In this document: in pieces, positions 36,043 through 44,798 of the stretch
Position numbering within the stretch: position 1 is the stretch's first letter
Layout: every line of letters starts with the position of its first letter
From: Streptomyces resistomycificus
Lineage (GTDB): Bacteria; Actinomycetota; Actinomycetes; Streptomycetales; Streptomycetaceae
NCBI RefSeq assembly: GCF_001514265.1
Contig: NZ_KQ948989.1
Location: forward strand, 434,001-498,000
Length of the DNA: 64,000 bases
Reading direction: 5' to 3'
Notes under the pieces: model-generated
Database searches by the model: none
Told to the model about the DNA's origin: nothing
Seen by the model: the letters and a program-made list of their open reading frames with translations, nothing else
Translations under genes and position numbers: made by a program

Positions 36043-37680
36043 GCAGGCGGCCCCGTTCAGGGTGAACGCCGAGGGGCCGGGATTCGCCGCGCCCCGTGTC
36101 GCCGTGAAGCCGAGGGTGACCGAGCCCGCCGCGGGGATCGCCGCCGTGTACGAGGCGGACGCCACGGCGACGTCGGAGCCGGTCTGTGTCGCGGTGCCGC
36201 CCCACAGACTGGTGACGCGCTGGCTGTCGGGGAAGGTCCACCGCAGGGTCCAGCCGTTGACCGCCGAGCTCGAGGTGTTGCGGACGACGATCTCGCCCTG
36301 GAACCCGCCGGACCACTGGCTCGTCACCCGGTAGCCGACACCGCATGAGGCCGCCGGACCGTCGGCAGCGGTGGTGACCGTCACCGCGCCGGAGCGCTGA
36401 GAGCGGTTGCCGGCGGCGTCGCGGGCGTACACCGCGTAGGTGTAGGAGGTGGCGGGGGAGAGGCCCGTGAGAGTGGCGGTGGCTCCGGTCGTCGTGGTGG
36501 TGGCGGTCTCGGTCGTGCCGTTGACCCGGACGACGTCGTACCCCGTGACTCCGGTCGCGTCGGTGGCCGCCCGCCAGGTGAGGGTGACCGACGAGGAGGT
36601 CACCGCCGAGGCGGTCGGTGTGCCGGGCGCGGTCGGGGGAGTGGTGTCGCCGCCGCCGGAGGAGTAGACGGCGGCCTCCTTGGCGGTGGCGGCGATGCCG
36701 TTCGCCCCGTTGAAGATCCGCTGCCCCCAGGTGGTGAGCTGGTCGGGGGCGAAGCCCGTGACCATGTCCAGGTATTCGACCCCGCCGCCGTTGCCGCTCC
36801 ACGACCAGCCCAGGTAGCCGAGGCCCAGCCGCTGCGCGGCGGCCAGGATGGCGTCCTCGTCCGGGTTGCCGTCCGAGTGGTTGTGGCCGAACTCGCCCAC
36901 CACGATGGGCAGTCTCGCGGCGACGAACCGGTTCAGGTAGTCGTTGACCTCCGCGGCGGTGTCGAACACGCCGTACATGTGGATGGAGAAGACGGTGTTG
37001 GCGTCGGGGTCGGCGGCGAAGACCGACGCCGCGTTGTCGCGCATGGTGAACGCCCAGTCCTGTCCCCAGTTGGGCCCGTCGACCATGAGGGTGTGGCCGA
37101 AGCCGGCCGTGCGCAGCCTCTGGATCGCCGCCTTGGTGTCGGCCGTCCAGCTCGCGTAGTCGTTGTTGCCGTACGGCTCGTTGCCGAGGTTGACGATGAC
37201 GTGGCTCTCCTGACCGGTCAGCGCGCTCTGCACGCTGATCCAGTAGTCGGCGGCCCGCGCCAGGGTGACGGCGCCGCTCTGTTCCCCGTATCCCGTGGTG
37301 TCGTGTACCTCCAGGACGCAGATGAGCCGGTTCCGCTTGCACTGGGCGACGACGTTCGCCACGTCCGCGGTGTCGTTGCGGGTCCAGCGGTCACCGCTGG
37401 AGAGGACCACCCGGACCGTGTTGGCGCCTTTGGCCTTGATGTGGGCCAGCGAACTGATCCGGTCGGGGTACCAGGTGTGCGCGTGGTTGACGCCCCGCAT
37501 CACGAAGTCGTTCCCCGACGCCTCCAGCAGACGGCCGCCCTGGACGCGGAAACCGGTCGGTGCGGCATGGGCGGACGGCGTGGTGAGGGCGAGGAGGGGG
37601 AGGAGCAGACCGAGGAGGGTGACGGCGATGGCGGTCAGCCGTGGGACGACGGGAGGACGGAAGGTCGTACGGGATCTCAT
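36031..37680 (-). CDS. Secreted GH5 beta-mannanase with FN3 and CBM2
   Basis: 549-residue exported enzyme. A Sec signal ends near SAHAAP (about residue 40). The GH5 catalytic domain (41-345) carries FVMRGVNHAHTWY, acid/base Glu168 (VNLGNEPYG) and nucleophile Glu263 (VVGEFGHN), as in subfamily 8 mannanases that cut beta-1,4-mannan. A fibronectin type III domain (~355-440) and a family 2 carbohydrate-binding module (~448-549, with a Cys at each end and conserved Trp) follow. ATG 37680 has GGAG six bases upstream. It lies 36 bp after the SGNH esterase gene on the same strand and probably shares its CebR-controlled promoter. An endoglucanase is the alternative. Confidence 0.9.
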   Translation of the reverse strand: MRSRTTFRPPVVPRLTAIAVTLLGLLLPLLALTTPSAHAAPTGFRVQGGRLLEASGNDFVMRGVNHAHTWYPDRISSLAHIKAKGANTVRVVLSSGDRWTRNDTADVANVVAQCKRNRLICVLEVHDTTGYGEQSGAVTLARAADYWISVQSALTGQESHVIVNLGNEPYGNNDYASWTADTKAAIQRLRTAGFGHTLMVDGPNWGQDWAFTMRDNAASVFAADPDANTVFSIHMYGVFDTAAEVNDYLNRFVAARLPIVVGEFGHNHSDGNPDEDAILAAAQRLGLGYLGWSWSGNGGGVEYLDMVTGFAPDQLTTWGQRIFNGANGIAATAKEAAVYSSGGGDTTPPTAPGTPTASAVTSSSVTLTWRAATDATGVTGYDVVRVNGTTETATTTTTGATATLTGLSPATSYTYAVYARDAAGNRSQRSGAVTVTTAADGPAASCGVGYRVTSQWSGGFQGEIVVRNTSSSAVNGWTLRWTFPDSQRVTSLWGGTATQTGSDVAVASASYTAAIPAAGSVTLGFTATRGAANPGPSAFTLNGAACSLT

Positions 37681-37716
37681 GGCGGCTCCAGGAGAGGGGT
37701 GGGGTCCGTGCCGGAG

Positions 37717-38832
37717 TCAGGAGGAGGCGGCGGCTGTCCGGACCGTGCAGGTGACGGTGGCCGACGGGGTGCCGCCGGCCGCGGGGGCGGTGGCGATGAA
37801 GCCGAAGGTGGCGCTCGCACCGGGGGCGAGGCCGCCGTTCCAGCCGGCGTCGGTGACGGTGGCCGTACCGTCGGAGGCGGTACTCGCGGTGCCGTTCCAG
37901 ACCTGGCCGACGCGTGCGCCCGCCGCCGGTACGACCGTCGCGGTCCAGCCCTTGACGGGGGCGGCGGAGGTGTTGGTCACCGTCACCTCGCCCTGATAGC
38001 CGCCCTGCCAGGTGCCGACGGCCCGGAAGGACGCGGTGCAGGACTTGTCACCGGGGTCACCGGGGTCACCGGGGTCATCCGGGTCCTCCGGCGGGACCGT
38101 GTCGAGGAGCGCGGCCAGCGCCGGGTACCAGCGGGCGGCGATCTTGTCGTCGCCGGAGGCGTTGGGGTGGACACCGTCGTAGGTGTCGGCGGCCGTGCTG
38201 AAGCCCGTCCACTGGTCGACCACGGTGACCGGGGAGCGGCTGGTGCCGGTGGCCCGGGCCCAGTCGGGAATCCGCGCGTTGAAGTCGACGACACGTTGCG
38301 CGCAGGCCGCGCAGCTGCCGGGGTTCATGGGGATGAGTTGGGCGACGAGGATCCTCATGTCCGGGTTGGACGCCCGCATCTGGGCCACGAGCTTGGTGTA
38401 GGCGCTCAGGATGCGGTCGGGGGCGATCGCGCTCCAGACGTCGTTGGTGCCGAAGTGCATGACAACGATGTCCGGATCCGTCGCCGCGAGCCGTCCCGGT
38501 AACAGGTTCTGGTCGGCGACGTTGGTCACCAGTTCGCCGCCGTGCCCCTCGTTGTCACCGTCGTGCGGTTGTCCGCATCCCTGTGGGCCGAGGGTGCCCA
38601 CGAAGTCGACGTCGGTGTGGCCGGCGTTCTGCAGGCGGTTCCACAGCACCGCCCGCCAGCAGCCCGGCGAACCGGTGATGGAGTCGCCCAGCGGCATGAC
38701 ACGCACGGGGTCCGCCGACGGTGCGGCGGCGGCGCCCGGTGCGAGGGTGATCCCGAGGGGCAGGAGGAGGGCGGTCAGCAGGCCGAGCAGCGAAACGATC
38801 CGTGACAAGGGTGTGTGGCGGGTGTCGCGCAT
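37717..38832 (-). CDS. Secreted SGNH (CE3-like) esterase with CBM2
   Basis: 371-residue exported protein. A Sec signal ends near GAAAAP. The SGNH hydrolase domain has block I PLGDSITG (Ser nucleophile), block III GTNDVW and block V DGVHPN (Asp and His), as in CE3 acetylxylan esterases that deacetylate hemicellulose. A DPDDPGDPGDPGD linker joins a C-terminal cellulose-binding CBM2 bounded by Cys. Leu111 is a TTA codon (plus-strand 38500-38502), so expression should depend on bldA. A CebR box lies 24 bp upstream of the ATG. The mannanase gene follows. Paired activities suit acetylated mannan or xylan on plant cell walls (inference). Confidence 0.88.
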   Translation of the reverse strand: MRDTRHTPLSRIVSLLGLLTALLLPLGITLAPGAAAAPSADPVRVMPLGDSITGSPGCWRAVLWNRLQNAGHTDVDFVGTLGPQGCGQPHDGDNEGHGGELVTNVADQNLLPGRLAATDPDIVVMHFGTNDVWSAIAPDRILSAYTKLVAQMRASNPDMRILVAQLIPMNPGSCAACAQRVVDFNARIPDWARATGTSRSPVTVVDQWTGFSTAADTYDGVHPNASGDDKIAARWYPALAALLDTVPPEDPDDPGDPGDPGDKSCTASFRAVGTWQGGYQGEVTVTNTSAAPVKGWTATVVPAAGARVGQVWNGTASTASDGTATVTDAGWNGGLAPGASATFGFIATAPAAGGTPSATVTCTVRTAAASS

Positions 38833-38855
38833 GGTGTTCCCTTCCCTGAGCGAGG

Positions 38856-38869
38856 TGGGAGCGCTCCCA
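38856..38869. promoter_or_regulatory. CebR operator
   Basis: TGGGAGCGCTCCCA is a perfect 14-bp palindrome identical to the operator known for CebR, the cellobiose-responsive LacI-family repressor of Streptomyces cellulolytic genes. It lies 24 bp upstream of the esterase start and should also govern the mannanase gene behind it. Confidence 0.9.
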
Positions 38870-38974
38870 TGAAGCCATCAAGCCACTCTTGTCAGTTACG
38901 CGTCAAGATGTCGGCGTGAGGCCGTGACCGAGGCCCAGGTGGGGGCGGGGGAGCCTTGCTCACCCGCCCCCACC

Positions 38975-41885
38975 TCACGCCAACGGGCGGGGGAACGTCC
39001 GCAACGCCGCCGCCAGGCCCGCCGCGTCGGTGCCGACCTTGCGGTAGGCGGCGGACAGCAGCTGCCGCACACCCTGCTCGGTGAGGCGCAGTTCCTTCGC
39101 GACCACCGCCACCGGATGCCCCTGGGCCGTCATCTCCGCCGCCCGGCGTTCGTGGGCGGTGAGGGTGTCCGTCTGGCCGTAGCGCAGGGGCAGCGGCCGC
39201 ATGCCGGCGGCGGAGAGTTCCTCCCTCGCCCGGGTGACCACCGACTCGGCGCCACAGTGCACGGCGGTCTCCAGGCCACGGTAGAGCCGGTCGGCGGCCT
39301 CCTGGAGCCGGTTGTGGCGGGACAGGGCGGCCCCGTGGCCGACCAGCGCCCGGGCCAGTTCGTAGGCGGCGGGCGACTGCTCCAGCTGTTCGACTGCCTG
39401 CGCGTGCAGGTCGAGCGCCGCCGGACCGCCGGTTACCTCGGCCTCGACGTGCAGTGCCTGGCCGATCACGGACGCCGCACCGAAGTCGCGGGCCCGCCTG
39501 ACGGCGTCCTGGGCCAGGCGGACCGCCCGGTCGGGGGCGGTGGGCGCGAGGGAGGAGGCGAGATCCAGCTGCCAGGAGCACCAGGAGGGATTGCGCCAGG
39601 CCCGGGTCTCCAGCTGGTCCCCGACCTCCAACAGGAGTACTTCCGCCTCGGCACGCCGGCCCTCCGCGAGGAGCAGTTCGGCGTACACCGTGCGCGGATC
39701 CGGGTAGATGACGGCGTTCGGGACGATCTCGCCGTAGTGGTACCGGTCGGCGAGCCGACGGGCGGCTGCGGCCCGCCCCCTGGCCAGCAGGATCTGGATG
39801 AGGATGCCGATGGCGAACCACTGGGCGGGTACCGCGCCCTCCACCCGGTCGGCGATGCGCAGACCCTCCCGCGCGAGTTCCTCCGCCTCGGCGAGGCAGC
39901 CGCGCCGGTAGCGGACGTAGCCCAGCAGGGCCTGGCCCAGGGCCAGATGGGAGCCGCGCCAGCCCTTGGTCTCGCACTCCGCCATGCCCTTGGTGAACAG
40001 TTCCTCGGCCCGTCGGGGCTGGTCGCAGTACATGAACACGAGAGCGACCGAGACCGGGATCTCGAAGCCCCGGTGCTCGTCGGTCCAGCTCATCCCCCCC
40101 GCGCAGGGCGTCGTCGGCACACGTGAGGACGGTCGGGCGGGGCTCGCCGCGCACCAGGGCGTCCCATGCGCGCAGGCCCAGGATGTAGCGCTCCTCCAAT
40201 CCGCGGCCGGTCAGCTTCGCGGCCAGCCGGGTGAGCTTGCGGGAGCGGGCGCAGGAGTCGGGTTCGTCGTTGCGGAACATGCTCCACACGAAGTGGTCGG
40301 CCTGCATGCGCAGTTTGATCCGGGGACTGCGGGCCTGCTGTGCCTCGTCGGCGGCCACCGAGGCGGCCTCGGCCATCCGGTCGGTGTGGGCCAGCGCCTG
40401 GGCGAGCCGATAGGCGATGGCGGCTCGCAGATCGGGGTCGACCCCGGGTTCGGCCAGCGCCTCACGGAGGTGGCTGACCGTGGCCGTGGGTTCGATCAGG
40501 AAGGTGGAGCAGGCGAGTTCGTGGAGGATGGCCGCGCGGTCCTCCGGAAGGGGCGGCTCCTGAAGCGCCCGGGTCAGCATGCGCCGGGCCGCCTCCGGTG
40601 CCCCGGCGCGCAGGTACTCACGGGCGGCGGCGCGCAGGCATTCGACCGCCTCGGGCCGCGAGTCGCAGGGGACTTCCAGGAGGTGCCGGGCGGCGGCCGT
40701 CGGGCCGAAGCCCGCGGCGCGGACGACCTCGGCGGCCGTGTTGTGCATGCCGACGCGCAGGTGCGTGGGCACGTCGTCGTAGATCGTCCTCCCGATCAGC
40801 GGGTGGGCGAACTCCAGGCCACAGCCCGGCCCTTGGCTTTCGGCCAGGATCCGCGCGGCGCGCAGCCGCTCGGTCGCCTGTACGGACTCCGCGGTGCCGA
40901 TGACCGCGATGTTCGCGGCGAGCTCCGGCGAGAAGGACCCGCCCAGTACGGCGGCGGCCCACGCGTAGCGGACGGTGGCCGGGCCGAGTCGGTGCAGACG
41001 CTCGATCAGCCCGGGGCCCTTGACGGCCGCCGCGAGGTCCCGCATGAGGGGCAACTCGTGCCGCATGCCCCGGACATGCCGTTCGGCGAGCCGGATGGCG
41101 AGTTCGACGGCCTCGAACGGACTCCCGCCGGTGGCGGTCCAGCACTCGTGACAGAACTCGTCCTCGGCCTCTTCCCCCACCTCGTTCCTGACGATCCGCG
41201 CGACACTGTCGGCGTTGAGCGGGGCCAGGGTGTGGGGGCGGTTGCCGTGGCGCTCGACGAGGGTGCGGAAGGCCTTCGCCTCCGGCGGCATGTCGTCGGG
41301 GCGGTAGGCGGCGACGATCAGCATCGGGAGGTCGGCGGCCCGTGGTGCGAAGGAGGCGAGCCAGCCCAGGGACTCGGCGTCGGCCCACTGCAGATCGTCC
41401 AGGAGCAGGACGAGCGGCGCCTTCTTCACCGCCAGGCGCGTCATCACCCAGTCGAGACCGTCGCGCACCCCGGTCGGGTCCGGCACATGGGAGGTGTCCT
41501 TGGCCTCCAGGCCGAGGGCGACCGCGACGATGTCGTACCAACTGCCCAGGAAGGTACGCAGTTCCGTCTCGTCCATCGCGGCCAGGGCGGGTTGCATCAG
41601 CTGGCGCACCACGCGGAACGCCAGCCCGTGCTCGTTCTCGGCACCCTTGCTCGACAGCACCGTGCAGCCCCGTGCGGCGGCGCGGGTCCGTGCCGCCGCG
41701 ACGAGGGTGGTCTTTCCCATGCCGGCCGGACCGGCGAAGGTGACGAGCTCACTGACCGGGGAGCGCGGTACCCCGCCGGCCGTCTCACAGAGCTCGGCCA
41801 GAGCCGAGTCGAGCGACTCGAGTTCCCGATGGCGTTCCAGCAACAGACGGTGTGGGGTGAAGGGTTCCCGCAGCCCAGGCGCCAT
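38975..41885 (-). pseudogene. Large ATPase-containing LuxR-family regulator, frameshifted
   Basis: A LAL-type regulator of about 970 residues split by a frameshift. The upstream part (41885 down to about 40100) begins MAPGLREPF and has an AAA/STAND domain with Walker A GPAGMGKTT and Walker B LVLLLDDLQWAD. The downstream part (about 40100 to 38975) gives TPR-like repeats and a C-terminal LuxR-type helix-turn-helix (LTAHERRAAEMTAQG...KELRLTEQGVRQLL). The frames join at seven Cs at 40094-40100 (seven Gs on the coding strand); removing one G restores ALRGGMSWTDEHRGF. It could be a recent inactivation, a phase-variable run, or a sequencing error. It lies between the CebR-controlled genes and the terpene cluster and might have regulated either. 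Confidence 0.85.
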
Positions 41886-42053
41886 ACGCGCTACCGCTTC
41901 CTGTGGTTGATCCTTGAAGGACGGCGCCGAGCGTACGCCTGGGCGAGCACTCGGCGGTCGAGTTCGGACAGGAGGACGGCAAGGAGGGTGAAATATTCAA
42001 GGCAACGGCCCGGATGAGCCTTTGTCAGGTAAAATACTTCGCTTGCTTTCACC

Positions 42054-43061
42054 TCACCGAGCGGCGGACGTCACCAAGGTGTCCGCGTAGCGCGGCACGG
42101 TGCGGGACCAGAAGTAGCACCCGCGGATCCAGCCGGCCATCCCCTCCACGTAGCCGGCGCCCGCAGGGCTCAACTGCGGCTTGATCTCGTCGTAGACCTC
42201 CTCGAACTCGCGGATCGTGCTGTTGATCAGACGGAGGGCGAGCATGACCCCGGCCGGCAGGGAACACCGCTCGGCGCGCTGGTAGGCGAGCGAGAGGTTG
42301 ATCAGCCCGCCCGCGCGTTGTTCCTTCACCGCGGAGAACAGGTCGGGGATCCACACCGCCGCGTCGGCGGACAGCCGTCCCAGACGCCGCATGAGCGGGT
42401 GATGCAGTTCGTCGGCGGTCAGCTCGCGGGGCTGGGCGGCCTCACACAGCGGATGGAAGGGCTCGACGCCGGCGATGAGCGACCGAATCGACTTGCACGT
42501 CCCGATCCGCAGGGGCACGGTGTCGGTCTGCGCCACCGCCTCGTACAGCAGCCCGTGCACGTACTCCCTGCTGTTGAACGCCCAACGCGCGGCCTGGGCG
42601 GGCGTGCAGCGTTCCCGGACCTGCCGGTGAAGGTCGTCGAGGGCGGCTCCCAGAAGGGTGCGCGGGGGCCGGCCGTCCCTGAGGATCTCGATGCTCTCGG
42701 TCAGCATGGGCAGCAGCCGGCCCGGCCAGTGGCGGCCGACCTCCTCCGCCCGGTCGTCGAAGACGAACTGGTAGGCGATCTGGTTGGCGACGATCTGGAG
42801 CAGCTCGGCATCCATGTCCGGGCTGTTGTAGGCCGCGAGTTCGGCGGGGCGGGTGGCGGTGATCATCGCCGACACGGTCGGGTCGTCGGTCAGCCGCCGG
42901 TCGCTCAGCCAGGTCACCATGCCCGCCGCCGCCTTGGCCGCGTGCTGGTTCTGCCGGAACGGGAAGGGCATGTAGAGGTGGGCGTCGATCAGATCCCTGA
43001 GGCTGCCGGGGCGGACCATGCCGCGCGGAACCGCGGTGATTTCCTCATGCGTCGTCGACAC
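42054..43061 (-). CDS. Class I terpene synthase with an altered NSE triad
   Basis: 335-residue bacterial terpene cyclase, expected to convert FPP or GPP to a cyclic hydrocarbon. The Asp-rich motif is FDDRAE (D102, D103, E106). Arg193 lies 46 residues before the second metal motif, the known place of the pyrophosphate sensor, and the C-terminal RY pair is Arg324-Tyr325. The NSE triad reads PDLFSAVKE (239-247): Ser243 and Glu247 are kept, but Pro239 replaces the Asn. That would remove one Mg2+ ligand, so activity may be altered or lost. GTG 43061 has AGGAG six bases upstream and overlaps the P450 gene by 17 nt, so the pair is coupled. Product not predictable. Confidence 0.88.
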   Translation of the reverse strand: MSTTHEEITAVPRGMVRPGSLRDLIDAHLYMPFPFRQNQHAAKAAAGMVTWLSDRRLTDDPTVSAMITATRPAELAAYNSPDMDAELLQIVANQIAYQFVFDDRAEEVGRHWPGRLLPMLTESIEILRDGRPPRTLLGAALDDLHRQVRERCTPAQAARWAFNSREYVHGLLYEAVAQTDTVPLRIGTCKSIRSLIAGVEPFHPLCEAAQPRELTADELHHPLMRRLGRLSADAAVWIPDLFSAVKEQRAGGLINLSLAYQRAERCSLPAGVMLALRLINSTIREFEEVYDEIKPQLSPAGAGYVEGMAGWIRGCYFWSRTVPRYADTLVTSAAR

Positions 43062-44523
43062 CGTTGTCTCCTGCCGTCCGGGAGTCCTGTGCGCGGGCTG
43101 CTGCGGTTGCTCGGGGAGTCAGGGATCGTGCACCTCGTGCGGCGTCGGCGGGCCGCTGCGCCCGGGGCTCGCATGTCATGACCAGCGACCGTGGCCCCAA
43201 GGTGGCGGCGGGGCGCGGTCGTTCCCTGTGTCCGGGCAGATGGCGCAGTCGCCAGCGACCGGCGATGGTGGCGAGGGCCAGCGTGGTCTCGGCCAGGGCG
43301 AAGGTGTCGCCGAGGCATTTGCGGCTGCCCGTGGCGAACGGGATCATCGCGCCCTGCCGCACGGCGCCGGCCTGTCCGGGCAGCCAGCGTTCGGGGAGGA
43401 AGCGCTCGGGTTCGGCGAACGAGGCGGGGTCGTGCTGCAGCAGATAGGGGCTGTAGAGGACAGTGGCGCCCTTGGGCAGCCGGTGTCCGGCGAGCGTGGT
43501 CTCCTCGGTGGTGACCCGGGTGAAGAGCCAGCCGGGCGGCCGGTGGCGCAGCGTCTCGTCGACGACGCACCGGGTGTAGGTGAGCCGCGCCAGCTCGTCC
43601 GGGCCGGGCGTGGGCCGGCCGGCGAGCACGGAATCGACCTCTGCGTGCAGCCGGCGCTCCGCCTCCGGGTGCCGGGCCAGCAGGTCGAGGGCGGAGGCGA
43701 GGCACAGGGCGGTGCTCTCGACGCCGGTGAGCAACAGGGTCACGAGCTGGTCGCGGACCTCCTGTCCGGTGACCGGCGAGGCCGCACCGCGCGCGGCCGA
43801 CAACAGGGTGTCGAGTACGTCCCGACGGCCGCCGCCCGGGCCGCCGAGGCGACGCTGAGCGACAACCTCGTCGACGATCGCGCGCACCCGCCCGACCGCG
43901 TCGCGATAGCGCCGGTTCGAGGGAGTCGGAACACGGAACAGGGCGTCGACCGGGACAGCCGTACGGACGAACAGGCCGCGCACGATGACGGCGAGGCATT
44001 CACGCACCTCAGCCGCCGCAGCGCTGCCGAGCGAGTCGGAGAAGAGGACACGGTTCATCGCCCGGGTCGTCACGGCCATCGTGGCGGCACTCACGTCGAC
44101 CCGGTCGCCCGCTCGCCACCGACGGCACACCGCCTCGGCCTCCCTGCCCATCATGTCGGTGTGGTCGGCTACCCGGGAGGCGCGGAAGTCGGGTTGCAGC
44201 AGCCTGCGTTGGCGCCGGTGCGCGTGGTGCGGGCAGGTCACGACGCCCTCGCCCATCAACTGCCGCAGCCGGTCGTACAGCGGCCCGCCCTTGTCGAAGG
44301 TGCGTGGGTCCATGAGGACCTGGTGGGCCAGTTCCGGATGGCACGCCATCCATGCGCGGTGCGGGCCCAGACGTATCTCGACGAGGTCGCCGCAGAGTGG
44401 AAGGGAATTGAGAAAACCCAGCGGCCGACGGAACAAGGCGATAGGGTGGCTGACGGAAGGGAATATGCCCGGCGCAGTACCCACGGTCCATACTCGCTCT
44501 GTTTCAGGTACGGCATTGCTCAT
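43045..44523 (-). CDS. Cytochrome P450, terpene-cluster type
   Basis: 492-residue P450 that probably oxidises the product of the overlapping terpene synthase. The heme loop is PFATGSRKCLGD with the Cys thiolate ligand, the K-helix ExxR is ETLR, and the I-helix reads LLTGVEST, with Thr-Gly where AG/GG is more usual. It resembles the CYP170/CYP183 type of P450s that partner sesquiterpene cyclases in Streptomyces (family level only). ATG 44523 has GGTGG six bases upstream. A 9/10-bp hairpin (44554-44578) lies in its mRNA leader. The C-terminus has a ~45-residue Ala/Arg-rich tail past the usual end. Redox partners are not encoded nearby. Confidence 0.93.
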   Translation of the reverse strand: MSNAVPETERVWTVGTAPGIFPSVSHPIALFRRPLGFLNSLPLCGDLVEIRLGPHRAWMACHPELAHQVLMDPRTFDKGGPLYDRLRQLMGEGVVTCPHHAHRRQRRLLQPDFRASRVADHTDMMGREAEAVCRRWRAGDRVDVSAATMAVTTRAMNRVLFSDSLGSAAAAEVRECLAVIVRGLFVRTAVPVDALFRVPTPSNRRYRDAVGRVRAIVDEVVAQRRLGGPGGGRRDVLDTLLSAARGAASPVTGQEVRDQLVTLLLTGVESTALCLASALDLLARHPEAERRLHAEVDSVLAGRPTPGPDELARLTYTRCVVDETLRHRPPGWLFTRVTTEETTLAGHRLPKGATVLYSPYLLQHDPASFAEPERFLPERWLPGQAGAVRQGAMIPFATGSRKCLGDTFALAETTLALATIAGRWRLRHLPGHRERPRPAATLGPRSLVMTCEPRAQRPADAARGARSLTPRATAAARAQDSRTAGDNGVDDA

Positions 44524-44667
44524 CGAATACCACCTGTCTCAGTCGACGCCCGAAAGTCGTTGGATGTTCCACCGACTTGGCGTTCGAGTCATGTCCTGCC
44601 CAGTCCAGGCAGCCGACGGCGCCCCGAATCGCCTGTGCGCGGGGGCGCACAGGAGCACGAAGACGCA

Positions 44668-44726
44668 TTGAGTGAGCGACCTTCGATGCGTTATACACCA
44701 AAGAATGGTCGCCTTCTGTCACTCAA
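44668..44726. promoter_or_regulatory. Inverted repeat flanking the P450/terpene synthase promoter
   Basis: TTGAGTGA (44668-44675) and TCACTCAA (44719-44726) are perfect inverted copies with centres 51 bp apart. On the minus strand a TATAAC box lies between them. The layout suggests two half-sites bound by a looping or dimeric regulator, about 145 bp upstream of the P450 start. Confidence 0.4.
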
Positions 44727-44798
44727 GCGCCTTTCGTGCTCCCATTTCGCACGGCCCGAATCACTATGGGGCAGGGCACTCGCAGGTGGTATTGCCGC

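Noticed and set aside
38041-38085. GGGGTCACC repeats in the SGNH gene as a possible CRISPR-like or regulatory repeat
   Set aside because: Explained by the DPDDPGDPGDPGD protein linker; no spacers.
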